This document shows, piece by piece, positions 36,074-46,747 of a DNA stretch of 64,000 bases. Source of the DNA: an uncultured Ruminiclostridium sp. (lineage in GTDB: Bacteria; Bacillota; Clostridia; Oscillospirales; Ruminococcaceae); contig CAKSFR010000001.1 of the NCBI GenBank assembly GCA_934454635.1, positions 186,001 to 250,000 on the forward strand. The letters are read 5' to 3'. Made by a program: the position numbers and the translations under genes. Numbering within the stretch: position 1 is the stretch's first letter; every line of letters starts with the position of its first letter. The notes beneath the pieces were generated by a model. The model saw only the letters and a list, made by a program, of their open reading frames with translations, was not told the DNA's origin and ran no database searches.

Positions 36074-36541
36074 TCAGCAGCTTCTGATGACCCCGCAGGC
36101 AATTTTTTCACCCGAGTTTCCTGACGGCTGAGTTGTAAAGTCGTCGGCCTTTGAATGAATAATAACCGTTCTCCCTATGATCTCCCGAATTGAAAAACGA
36201 CAGGTAAGGAAAACCATAAAGGCATAACCGCGGTTGCCGAAAAGCGGCGGCATATCACCGCTATGGTATGGATGCAACGCTTTCATAGGATTATAATGAC
36301 TGCCCGAATCGGCAAACGGATCCTTTTCGGTTCCGCAGCAGCGATTGCCTTCGTGAATATGAAATCCAAAAACAGGATTGCATTCGGGCAGTCCCCACAC
36401 CTCTGCCATAACAAGCACACCGTTTTCCATCGAATAGAAGCTGATTTTCCCTTTTATTTTGGAGTATTTTTGACTGCCGACAATATCAGCATAAGCGCAC
36501 GGTTCACCGCGCAGAATGTTAAGATAAGTACATTTTTCCAC
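36074..36541 (-). CDS. Cu/Zn superoxide dismutase family protein
   Basis: A 155-residue protein; I take the GTG at 36541 because GGGAGGTG lies 5 bp before it. Cu/Zn SOD motifs are intact: His61 and His63 in GFHIHEG, His82 in GSHYNP, His90/His93 and Asp96 in the zinc loop HPYHSGD, and His129 in VIIHSKADDF, with Cys69 and Cys149 for the disulfide and the QPSGNSGEKIACGVI C-terminal block. No signal peptide is present, unlike the periplasmic or surface SODs of most bacteria. Its presence in a strict anaerobe suggests oxygen defence, or another metal or disulfide role. Confidence 0.85.
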   Translation of the reverse strand: MEKCTYLNILRGEPCAYADIVGSQKYSKIKGKISFYSMENGVLVMAEVWGLPECNPVFGFHIHEGNRCCGTEKDPFADSGSHYNPMKALHPYHSGDMPPLFGNRGYAFMVFLTCRFSIREIIGRTVIIHSKADDFTTQPSGNSGEKIACGVIRSC

Positions 36542-36588
36542 TTTTACACCTCCCATAAAAATATATGCCAAATACACAAAAATGTGAA

Positions 36589-36618
36589 AAACACGCCATG
36601 AACAATCACGGCGTGTTT
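36589..36618 (-). terminator. Terminator of the recombinase gene
   Basis: A perfect 9-bp stem AAACACGCC (36589-36597) / GGCGTGTTT (36610-36618). On the minus strand it is followed by a U-rich end. It lies ~48 bp past the recombinase stop. Confidence 0.65.
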
Positions 36619-36665
36619 GGTTAATAATGCTAATTCCTAAGGAGGATTGAAAAATAGTATAAGTG

Positions 36666-38837
36666 TCACTCTTCCATCTGTTTTCCGAAATACATTGCCG
36701 CCGCCTGAACGAGCGCAAGCTGTTCGGGAGTAGCGTATTCATTTCCGTCGCTCGAAAGCATCATAACTGCGCCGTTTACATCTCCTTGGGAAACGATTGG
36801 CGTGCAGGCAATAGCATACTTGTCGATACCCTCAATGGGATTTAGCCTCTTGTCTTCAAAGGTTCGATAAGCGTGTGATTTTCTCTGCTCAATAAGATCC
36901 TCAAGCGAACTTGAAACACGCCGTTCGAGAATTTCCTTTTTCTGCATTCCCGAAGCTGCAATAACATGATCGCGGTCGCAGATGGCCGCGGGGCAGCCTC
37001 CTATTTTCGCGAGAACCTCCGCATACTGTGCGGCAGTATCGGTAATTTCTCCGACGGGAGAATACTTCTTAAAGATAACCTCTCCCTCCGGATTTGTAAA
37101 AATCTCAAGCGGGTCGCCCTCGCTGAACACATTGACACGGATAACCTTGTCCCTTTTGTTGGAACTCTTCTGGGTGACCGTCTGTTCGATATTAGCCGTG
37201 TCAGGATTAAAATTTGCGGTAATTCCTTTCTGCGGTTCAAGCCGCAGCAGCGCGTCAATGTTTGACTTGAGCGTTATCTCGATTCTGTCCTCATAAACGA
37301 GTATCTTTTCTATTATCACTTCAAGGTCGGCGCGGCTTAGCGAGTCTTTTTCTATAATGTCGTTAAAAATATCGAATGCCGTTTTCGCCGTACGGTTTAT
37401 ACGCACCGTCGCGCTCTGCTTTTCGGCGATAAGCTGTATCTGACTTTCGAGCGAATCTATCTGCCTTGCCAGTTCATCAAGCATTTCACCGTAAGTCTCG
37501 TCATATAATGCCTCATTTTCGGGATTGCGGGCTATTTCCTTTATCTTCTGCCGCGCCAGAAGCTTCATTTCATTCTTTGAATTCTCTATTCTGTCACGAA
37601 GCAGTTCAACGGTCGATTTCGTCTGAACAGTTTCAATTTTTTCTTCTTTCAGCGCTTCATCAAGCTGTTTTAGCATCTCCTGCGAGTTGTCGCGCACCAT
37701 TCTGATATATGCTTTCAGCGCTTCGTCAAGCACCGCGCATTTTGTATGATGAGATGTGCAGCCCTGTAAACCGCGCCTGTGATAGCTGCCGCAAGTGTAG
37801 GCAGGTTCGCGCTTCGGATTGCTTATCGAAAACATCGGAGCGCCGCAGTCCCCGCAGAAAATAAATCCCGAATACACATTGTCGTATTTCTTTACGCCGC
37901 GATAATGTCCTACGCTTCTGCTTTCAAGCTGCTTCTGTACAGTGCTGAAAAGCCTATAGTCCACTATCGGCTCATGGTGATTTTCAAAAACAATATGCTC
38001 GCTTTCTTCTGTTTTTAAATCAGCGCCGTTTATCTTGCGGCGCTTGTATTTTGCCTGTCGGAATGTTCCGATATAGAAATCGTTGCAAAGTATTTCCGAA
38101 ACCGATACAATGCTCCACGTCGACTTTGCGCGCTGTCTTACTTCTTCGCCCTCTGCAATGCGCCGCTGTTCTTCGTGCATTCGAGGCGTGGGAATGTTGC
38201 TTTCTGTAAGGTAATTGGCTATTTTTCGATAACCGTTTCCCTCGGAATACATCTGAAATATTTTTCTGACGACCTCCGCACATTCTTCCTCAATCTTAAT
38301 TGTCGGACTCTTGCCGCTTATCAACCTATAACCATAAGGAACTGCGCAAAGCCACTTCCCTTCCTGCTGACGGTTCTGAATAACGCTCTTGACTTTTTTG
38401 CTGGCGTCGGTTACGGGCATTTCATTTATCAGAAAACGAAACTGAATCTGCACCCAGTCATCACAAGTGGGATAATCAATCCCGTCGCCTATCGCTATTA
38501 TGCGGACACCGCTGTCGCGGAGATCCTCCAACTCCACAAGCCCCTTGCTGTTACGGCGGGAAAAACGGCTGAAATCCTTGACAATAAGTGTCCTGTGTTC
38601 GCCGCTCAGCAGTTTTCGGCGCATTATCTGATAAAATTCACGCTGTTCAAATGTGTATCCCGAACGGTCTCTGTCGGCATAGAACGTCAGCTCCGCTCCG
38701 GGAAACTTCGTGCGGACATATTCTTCAATAATTGCTTTCTGATTTTCGATCGACGTGTTATCCCTGTCAAGTTCCTCATCGACCGATATACGGCAGTAGC
38801 CGGCTATGCTGAGTTTTTCCAATGTAATTCTCTCCAT
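36666..38837 (-). CDS. Large serine recombinase fused to a SpoVT-like (AbrB/GAF) domain
   Basis: A single intact 723-residue frame. Residues 1-~155 are a resolvase catalytic domain with nucleophile Ser18 in GYCRIS and the Arg set in KDFSRFSRR; a Recombinase domain (about 165-300) follows, then a zinc ribbon (CGDCGAP ... YTCGSYHRRG) and a coiled coil (about 395-490). From about residue 573 to the end (nucleotides 36669-37121) the sequence is no longer recombinase but SpoVT: EGDPLEIFTNPEGEVIFKKY is the second half of the AbrB/SpoVT DNA-binding fold, then a GAF-like domain (AICDRDHVIAASG) ending FGKQMEE like SpoVT. The AbrB first strand and helix are missing. It stands alone: no phage or ICE genes flank it. 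Confidence 0.85.
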   Translation of the reverse strand: MERITLEKLSIAGYCRISVDEELDRDNTSIENQKAIIEEYVRTKFPGAELTFYADRDRSGYTFEQREFYQIMRRKLLSGEHRTLIVKDFSRFSRRNSKGLVELEDLRDSGVRIIAIGDGIDYPTCDDWVQIQFRFLINEMPVTDASKKVKSVIQNRQQEGKWLCAVPYGYRLISGKSPTIKIEEECAEVVRKIFQMYSEGNGYRKIANYLTESNIPTPRMHEEQRRIAEGEEVRQRAKSTWSIVSVSEILCNDFYIGTFRQAKYKRRKINGADLKTEESEHIVFENHHEPIVDYRLFSTVQKQLESRSVGHYRGVKKYDNVYSGFIFCGDCGAPMFSISNPKREPAYTCGSYHRRGLQGCTSHHTKCAVLDEALKAYIRMVRDNSQEMLKQLDEALKEEKIETVQTKSTVELLRDRIENSKNEMKLLARQKIKEIARNPENEALYDETYGEMLDELARQIDSLESQIQLIAEKQSATVRINRTAKTAFDIFNDIIEKDSLSRADLEVIIEKILVYEDRIEITLKSNIDALLRLEPQKGITANFNPDTANIEQTVTQKSSNKRDKVIRVNVFSEGDPLEIFTNPEGEVIFKKYSPVGEITDTAAQYAEVLAKIGGCPAAICDRDHVIAASGMQKKEILERRVSSSLEDLIEQRKSHAYRTFEDKRLNPIEGIDKYAIACTPIVSQGDVNGAVMMLSSDGNEYATPEQLALVQAAAMYFGKQMEE

Positions 38838-38857
38838 TCGGTATAATCATATTCAAT

Positions 38858-38886
38858 ATTGTAACACAAAAAAGAGATAAATGCAA
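38858..38886 (-). promoter_or_regulatory. Promoter of the recombinase-SpoVT gene
   Basis: Minus strand: -35 TTGCAT (38881-38886), 17 bp, -10 TACAAT (38858-38863), 20 bp before the ATG. This is a vegetative-type promoter; no sporulation-sigma pattern was seen. Confidence 0.5.
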
Positions 38887-38990
38887 TACCAAAAGAAAAA
38901 ATATGTGTTTTAAAAAAGCTATGGAAAGGTGATTTTGCCATAAATAACTTTTTTCCGACATTCTGTGTCATCTCCTTGGTAAGCGCACAA

Positions 38991-39019
38991 AAAGGAGCAG
39001 CCACGGCGGGCGCTCCTTT
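38991..39019 (-). terminator. Terminator of the flavodoxin gene
   Basis: AAAGGAGC (38991-38998) / GCTCCTTT (39012-39019), followed on the minus strand by a U-run (A-run at 38989-38993). Confidence 0.6.
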
Positions 39020-39049
39020 GGTGTGTTAAATTGCTCAACTTATTGGAAT

Positions 39050-39574
39050 TTATTGATTTATACATTCGATGATTGGCTCAATGCATTTTTTATCTGTCCA
39101 GTCACATTTATGATCCCCAGCTGCCATCAGTGCTTTTTCCCATATTTCGTAATCAGCTGGATTTTTCTTTGCAACCGACTTTCTAAGTAAATTGCATAAT
39201 GTTCTATCCTTAAAAGACATTGCGTCCATATCCCACGCACCACGGCAATAAAAGAGAGAAATGTCAGCCAAGTTATCCTTCAAATTATGCTCCTTGATTT
39301 GCTGAAACGCATTTTCTTCATACGGAGATGCTCCACAGCAAAACACGATGATCTTCTTGCCCGTTAATTTACTTATATTCTTTTTTAGAAACGATAATCC
39401 GGCGATACCGGAAGCATATAATCCTCCACCTAAAATAATAGTGTCATATGTAATAATTTCGTTGATATCAGCTTTTCTTGTTTCTATACACTGAAACCCG
39501 GTCTCTTCTGAGAGCCAGTCAGCGTATCTTTTTGTAGCACCATATTTTGATTGATATAAAATGACTCCATTCAT
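39050..39574 (-). CDS. Flavodoxin-domain protein (HemG-like)
   Basis: A 174-residue FMN-binding protein. The ATG at 39574 follows AAGGAG at the right distance; the upstream GTG at 39580 does not. The phosphate loop is YQSKYGATKRYADWL (about 7-20), then TIILGGGLYASGIAG (FMN-contacting) and IIVFCCGASPYE. This matches the flavodoxin/IPR026816 group that includes protoporphyrinogen oxidase HemG-like enzymes. It may serve as an electron carrier or an NAD(P)H-dependent reductase. It has its own promoter and a leader hairpin; neighbours do not indicate a pathway. Confidence 0.85.
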   Translation of the reverse strand: MNGVILYQSKYGATKRYADWLSEETGFQCIETRKADINEIITYDTIILGGGLYASGIAGLSFLKKNISKLTGKKIIVFCCGASPYEENAFQQIKEHNLKDNLADISLFYCRGAWDMDAMSFKDRTLCNLLRKSVAKKNPADYEIWEKALMAAGDHKCDWTDKKCIEPIIECINQ

Positions 39575-39599
39575 AAACACATCTCCTTAAATCCCGATT

Positions 39600-39659
39600 T
39601 AACGGGCAGTCCGCCCACCCTCTTAAACCCATTATACCACGCATTTGCACATATTTCAA
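39600..39659 (-). promoter_or_regulatory. Promoter and leader hairpin of the flavodoxin gene
   Basis: Minus strand: -35 TTGAAA (39654-39659), 17-bp spacer ending GTGG, -10 TATAAT (39631-39636), then a GGGCGGACTGCCC hairpin in the leader. The same arrangement (TTGAAA, ATGCGTGG before TATAAT, GGGC hairpin) is in front of the GNAT gene at 46096. Confidence 0.65.
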
Positions 39660-39706
39660 CTTTTTTCAATCCCAATCGGTTTGCTGCTGCATAAATACAA
39701 AAGCAA

Positions 39707-42763
<3,057 letters not shown>

Positions 42764-42786
42764 TTATCAAAACCTACTGTGACATC

Positions 42787-42828
42787 ATTATAAACGATAT
42801 TGACTTTAACGTCAATAAATGATATTAT
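42787..42828. promoter_or_regulatory. Interlocked lacZ/araC promoters with a shared palindrome
   Basis: The palindrome ATTGAC-TTTAAC-GTCAAT (42799-42816) contains both -35 boxes. Rightward (araC): TTGACT (42800-42805), 17 bp, TATTAT (42823-42828). Leftward (lacZ): TTGACG (42810-42815, minus), 17 bp, TATAAT (42787-42792, minus). Both spacers are 17 bp. One bound regulator could cover both -35s, so the site is a natural place for the AraC protein to control itself and lacZ. Confidence 0.7.
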
Positions 42829-42842
42829 AAAAATATAACAAT

Positions 42843-43670
42843 ATGAATATGGAGGAAAATATTTTGTTCTTTTGCGATTATCCCATTCTTCGCAGCGAAA
42901 AGGAGCTTCCGCTGTTTTTGATGAATATGGGTCAGCAGCATTGTCAGGATCATATCATCAGAACGGAGGGCTATTCTTTTCCTCAGATACTTTACTGTAC
43001 AAAAGGAAGCGGAACTCTGCTGCTCGACAACTGCACGCACATTATTCCACCCAACACAGCCCTGTTTATGCCCGCGTCCTATCCTCACGAATACTATCCA
43101 AACGAGGATATCTGGGACATACACTGGGTAGTCCCATCGGGATATGCCTCAAATGATATTCTGCGACACTTCGGACTGACAAAGCCAAGCATTTTTCCTC
43201 TTTCGCAAACAAAGACGCTTGACCATATTTTTCAAAAAATGCATCAGGCTCTCCGAGCGGATTCTGTTTTCGGAAACTATCGAGCCGCGGGATTCTTATA
43301 CGATTTTCTCATTGAGTTTTATCGCATTATATCCGCCGAAACAGCCGCAAGTTCGCCAAATTCAGCGCTTATAAAAGCAGTTGACTATATAAATTTTAAC
43401 TTCAAAGAGAAAATAACTATGGACGATCTCTGCGCTGCTTCGGGCGTTTCAAAGCAGTATCTTTGCCTGCTTTTCAAAAACACCCTAGGCTCCCGCCCTA
43501 TGGAATATATTGCGAAACGACGTATACAAGCCGCAAAGGAGCTTATTATCAGCACAGACAAAAGCATTGAAAACATTTCCGAAGAGGTTGGCTTCTGCGC
43601 ACCTAGCTATTTCTGCAAACTTTTTGGACGCTACGAAGGAATGACGCCGTCTGCGTTTAGGCGTTTGTAA
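42843..43670 (+). CDS. AraC-family regulator, divergent from lacZ
   Basis: A 275-residue AraC/XylS regulator. It has an N-terminal cupin-type effector domain (about 10-160, with HIIPPNTALFMPASYPHEYYP), then two HTH motifs at the C-terminus (about 180-275): DDLCAASGVSKQYL and IENISEEVGFCAPSYFCKLFG, ending GMTPSAFRR. Position divergent to a beta-galactosidase suggests it responds to a galactoside and controls lacZ; the effector itself cannot be told. The 3' end is repeated at 47347-47388. Confidence 0.9.
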   Translation: MNMEENILFFCDYPILRSEKELPLFLMNMGQQHCQDHIIRTEGYSFPQILYCTKGSGTLLLDNCTHIIPPNTALFMPASYPHEYYPNEDIWDIHWVVPSGYASNDILRHFGLTKPSIFPLSQTKTLDHIFQKMHQALRADSVFGNYRAAGFLYDFLIEFYRIISAETAASSPNSALIKAVDYINFNFKEKITMDDLCAASGVSKQYLCLLFKNTLGSRPMEYIAKRRIQAAKELIISTDKSIENISEEVGFCAPSYFCKLFGRYEGMTPSAFRRL

Positions 43671-43836
43671 TCGCACCCTTCACATCAATCATCGACGCGT
43701 CGCTTTTATGCCATTTACAAGAAATATGCGGGTCTTTCGGTCTTAAAATATGTCTTGAGGACACCATTTTTTCAAACAGCGGTGTTATTCGTTTTTTACG
43801 CGCCGACAAGATTTCGTAATGACAGCGATTATTCAT
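43657..43836 (-). CDS. Possible small gene or gene remnant
   Basis: A 59-codon minus-strand frame, MNNRCHYEILSARKK..., with mixed, protein-like composition (RPKDPHISCKWHKSDASM). It overlaps the araC 3' end by 14 bp, and its ATG lies 4 bp from the left end of the ~100-bp MITE at 43840, so it may be the tail of a gene cut by that insertion. I do not recognise it, and no good ribosome binding site is visible. Confidence 0.25.
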   Translation of the reverse strand: MNNRCHYEILSARKKRITPLFEKMVSSRHILRPKDPHISCKWHKSDASMIDVKGAITNA

Positions 43837-43839
43837 TTA

Positions 43840-43939
43840 TACTCAGCACCAATTAAAAACTATACAAAAAATCGAGTATAATCTTGCATATAGGGGTTAT
43901 ACGAAGATTTTTTGTCTATAGTTTTATTGGTGATTAGTA
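43840..43939. mobile_element. MITE family 2, copy 1 (TTA target duplication)
   Basis: A 100-bp AT-rich element. The left end TACTCAGCACCAAT and the reverse complement of the right end TACTAATCACCAAT are imperfect terminal inverted repeats (~18 bp). TTA flanks both sides (43837-43839 and 43940-43942), as expected for a 3-bp target duplication. It codes for nothing. A near-identical copy is at 49085-49183. Confidence 0.75.
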
Positions 43940-43985
43940 TTAAAATCCTCTGAAACATTCCCAAAAGGCATCGCCATAATTTCGC

Positions 43986-44014
43986 TTGTCAATTTTAAGA
44001 AATTGTGGTATACT
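43986..44014 (+). promoter_or_regulatory. Promoter of the Y-family polymerase operon
   Basis: TTGTCA (43986-43991), 17-bp spacer ending GTGG, TATACT (44009-44014). No LexA (GAACnnnnGTTC-like) box was found close to it. Confidence 0.55.
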
Positions 44015-44129
44015 CAGTTTAGTTTGTCACAAGCTAGGTTATTCAAAAATAGACCGGAAAATCAACGTAAAAACAGCTGCAGGCACTGTAAAATATCATA
44101 TTCTCAATAAAATAATTCGGAAGGGGGGC

Positions 44130-45662
44130 ATGAAATTGCCGCGCACTTATATTGCTATTGATCTTAAATCTTTTTTCGCTTCTGTGGAGTGTAAGGAACG
44201 GGGGCTTGATCCCCTTGTCACAAACCTTGTTGTTGCTGACGAAAACCGAACAGAAAAAACGATTTGCCTTGCGGTTTCTCCGTCGCTTAAAACGTTCGGT
44301 ATTCCGGGCAGACCAAGGCTATTCGAGGTCGTTCAGAAAATCAGGGAAGCTAACTCCAAAAGACTATATCAGTACCGCAAGGCTATACACAATTATAAAG
44401 CAGACTTTTCGGGAAGCTCATACCTTGAAACAGACTTGAAAAATGATTTATCATTGTCGGCGGATTACATTGTAGCCCCGCCACGCATGGCTTACTATAT
44501 GGAATACAGCACGCGCGTTTACAATGTTTATCTGAAATATATTGCTCCCGAGGATATGCACGTTTACTCCATTGACGAGGTATTTATGGACGTGACGAAT
44601 TATCTCGCGGCATATAAAATGACAGCCCACGAGCTTGCAATAACAATTATCCGCGACGTTCTGAAAACAACCGGAATTACCGCCACAGCCGGAATCGGAA
44701 CAAACCTCTACCTTTGTAAAATAGCAATGGATATTGTTGCAAAGAAAATGCCGCCCGACAAGGACGGCGTAAGAATTGCGGAGCTTGATGAAATGTCATA
44801 CCGACAGCAGCTTTGGACGCATACCCCGCTCACTTCGTTCTGGAGAGTCGGGAAAGGATATGCGGCAAAACTCGAAGCGCACGGCATATATACAATGGGC
44901 GATATTGCGGAAATGTCGCTTACCGAGCGGGGAGAGGATTTGCTCTACAATCTGTTCGGCGTTAATGCAGAATTGCTTATCGACCATGCGTGGGGCTGGG
45001 AGCCATGCACTATGCAGGACATAAAATCCTATCGTCCCGAAACGAACAGCTTGAGTACGGGACAGGCCCTTCAAGAGCCGTACACATACGAAAAAGCAAA
45101 GCTCATCACAATGGAAATGACCGACCTGCTTGTGCTTGACATTGTTGAAAAAGGACTTGTTACGAACCAGCTTGTTCTGACGATAATATATGATACGGAA
45201 AATTTGAAAAATCCCGAAATCAGCCGCAAGTATCACGGTGAAATAACGACCGACGCTTACGGAAGAAAAATTCCGAAAAACGCTCACGGTTCAAAAACTC
45301 TCGACAGACAGACCTCGTCAACAAAGCTTATTCTCAAAGCGATGGCAGAGCTTTATGATAAGATCGTCGATTCGAATCTTCTTGTCAGAAAAATCAACAT
45401 TGCCGCCAATAATCTTGTTGATGAAAAGAATGTTCAGCAAAAGGAAGAATATGAACAGCTCGACTTCTTTACCGACTACGCCGCCATTCGGGAGCAGAAT
45501 GAACGGCAGGAAAAGGAGCTTGAAAAGGAAAAACACATACAGCAGGCAATGCTTCATATAAAGAAAAAATTTGGTAAGAACGCGGTTCTGAAAGGCATGA
45601 ATCTCGAAGAAGGCGCAACGTCAAAGGAGCGAAACAACCAGATAGGAGGTCACAAAGCCTAA
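44130..45662 (+). CDS. Y-family DNA polymerase (UmuC/UvrX-like)
   Basis: A 510-residue translesion polymerase. The ATG at 44130 follows GGGGGGC; the frame runs further upstream without a site. Palm motifs are AIDLKSFFASVEC (Asp of motif I, about residue 9) and MHVYSIDEVFMDVT (the catalytic SIDE, about 149), with TATAGIGTNLYLCKIA and the helix-hairpin-helix region RVGKGYAAKLEAHGI. The long C-terminal tail is charged. It belongs to the UmuC-like group (UvrX/YqjW) of Firmicutes plasmids and prophages. A YolD-like gene follows after 2 bp, its usual partner. Confidence 0.9.
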   Translation: MKLPRTYIAIDLKSFFASVECKERGLDPLVTNLVVADENRTEKTICLAVSPSLKTFGIPGRPRLFEVVQKIREANSKRLYQYRKAIHNYKADFSGSSYLETDLKNDLSLSADYIVAPPRMAYYMEYSTRVYNVYLKYIAPEDMHVYSIDEVFMDVTNYLAAYKMTAHELAITIIRDVLKTTGITATAGIGTNLYLCKIAMDIVAKKMPPDKDGVRIAELDEMSYRQQLWTHTPLTSFWRVGKGYAAKLEAHGIYTMGDIAEMSLTERGEDLLYNLFGVNAELLIDHAWGWEPCTMQDIKSYRPETNSLSTGQALQEPYTYEKAKLITMEMTDLLVLDIVEKGLVTNQLVLTIIYDTENLKNPEISRKYHGEITTDAYGRKIPKNAHGSKTLDRQTSSTKLILKAMAELYDKIVDSNLLVRKINIAANNLVDEKNVQQKEEYEQLDFFTDYAAIREQNERQEKELEKEKHIQQAMLHIKKKFGKNAVLKGMNLEEGATSKERNNQIGGHKA

Positions 45663-45664
45663 TT

Positions 45665-46099
45665 ATGAAAGACTACAGCCATATCATAAACCTCTCTCAT
45701 CATCAATCAGCCGTGCGAAAGCATATGTCTGTTTCCGATCGTGCCGTGCAGTTTGCTCCGTTTGCCGCTCTCACAGGTCACAGTGAGGCAATAAAGGAAA
45801 CCGCAAGACTGACAGACGATTTTTTGGAAATGGACGAGGACAGCCTTGAAAAATTGTCTGCGAAACTGCGGCTGCTTAAAGAAAAACTGCCCGAACAGCC
45901 CGAAATAACGGTAACATACTTTGTCCCCGATGAAAAGAAATCAGGCGGAGCGTATGCCCAAAAAACAGGAATAGTCAGAACGATCGAAGAAGCCGAGCGC
46001 AGGCTCGTTTTCTATGACGGCGACAGAATAGACATTGACACGGTCGTTGATTTTAACGGAGATATTTTTTCTGTTTTGGAATATTGGAAAAACGGTTGA
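45665..46099 (+). CDS. YolD-like protein
   Basis: A 144-residue protein that fits the YolD-like family. The conserved N-terminal block is SDRAVQFAPFAALTGH (about 24-39), followed by a helical region and a beta-rich C-terminal part (GIVRTIEEAERRLVFYDGDRIDIDTVVDFNGDIF). YolD-like proteins are almost always encoded next to UvrX-type Y-family polymerases and may be functional analogues of UmuD. It is the last gene of the pair, starting 2 bp after the polymerase stop. Confidence 0.82.
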   Translation: MKDYSHIINLSHHQSAVRKHMSVSDRAVQFAPFAALTGHSEAIKETARLTDDFLEMDEDSLEKLSAKLRLLKEKLPEQPEITVTYFVPDEKKSGGAYAQKTGIVRTIEEAERRLVFYDGDRIDIDTVVDFNGDIFSVLEYWKNG

Positions 46100-46150
46100 A
46101 AATTGTGGAAATGCGTGGTATAATAGGTTTATGAGGGCAGTTAATCTGCC
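46096..46150 (+). promoter_or_regulatory. Promoter and leader hairpin of the GNAT gene
   Basis: TTGAAA (46096-46101), 17-bp spacer ending GTGG, TATAAT (46119-46124), then a GGGCAG-TTAAT-CTGCCC hairpin (46134-46150) in the leader. It closely matches the flavodoxin promoter-leader at 39600-39659. Confidence 0.65.
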
Positions 46151-46180
46151 CTACAAATCGAAATTTATTGGAGGATAATG

Positions 46181-46747
46181 ATGAAAAGTGTATATGAAAG
46201 TTGTCCTGTATTTGAAAATGAAAGTTTTATGCTGCGATTTGTAAAAAAAGAAGATGCTACTGACCTTTTAGAGGTATATAGCGATAAAAATGCTCTGCCG
46301 TTTTTTAACAGTGATAATTGCAACGGAGATAACTTCTTTTATCCGAACATCGAAAAAATGGAATCAGCAATAAACTTTTGGCTTAGTTCTTATAAAACAA
46401 AATGGTTCGTTAGATGGACGATTATCGACAAAACATTTTCAAAAGCAATCGGTACGATTGAGATGTTTCATAGAGCGGCAAACGTCGATTTTAACGATGT
46501 AGGAGTTTTGCGCCTTGATGTAAGGAGTGACTATGAAAAATCGGACGTGATTCGTGAATTATTTAGTCTTATTATTCCTGATTTATACGAGCTTTTTGAT
46601 TGTGCAGAGATCATAACCAAAATACCACTTTACGCAATTGAACGCATAGATGCAGCTCAAAAATATGGCTTTGTCAAATCCGGCAATTTATTGGTCGGTG
46701 CAAATGACAATTATGCATATAATGGATACTGGATAATAAAAACATGA
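46181..46747 (+). CDS. GNAT-family acetyltransferase
   Basis: A 188-residue RimJ/RimL-type N-acetyltransferase. The ATG at 46181 has TTGGAGG at better distance than the one at 46178. The N-terminal FMLRFVKKEDATDLLEVYSD matches the first strands and helix of the fold; the acetyl-CoA region falls around LRLDVRSDYEKSDVIRELFSL (near 118-138), although its usual Q/R-x-x-G-x-G/A loop is weak. Near the end the residues RIDAAQKYGFVKSG fit the C-terminal part. The substrate is unknown. It stands alone between the polymerase pair and a remnant zone. Confidence 0.82.
   Translation: MKSVYESCPVFENESFMLRFVKKEDATDLLEVYSDKNALPFFNSDNCNGDNFFYPNIEKMESAINFWLSSYKTKWFVRWTIIDKTFSKAIGTIEMFHRAANVDFNDVGVLRLDVRSDYEKSDVIRELFSLIIPDLYELFDCAEIITKIPLYAIERIDAAQKYGFVKSGNLLVGANDNYAYNGYWIIKT

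Larger units (their letters stand above)
43671..44129. other. Intergenic stretch between araC and the polymerase gene
   Basis: The 459 bp hold a possible 59-codon minus-strand remnant (to 43836), a ~100-bp MITE (43840-43939), a promoter (43986-44014) and a ~115-nt leader before the polymerase gene. No other gene could be supported. Confidence 0.6.

Noticed and set aside
36666..39020. Integrated phage or conjugative element around the serine recombinase
   Set aside because: No structural, replication or transfer genes flank it and no att-like direct repeats were found; it appears to stand alone within the window.
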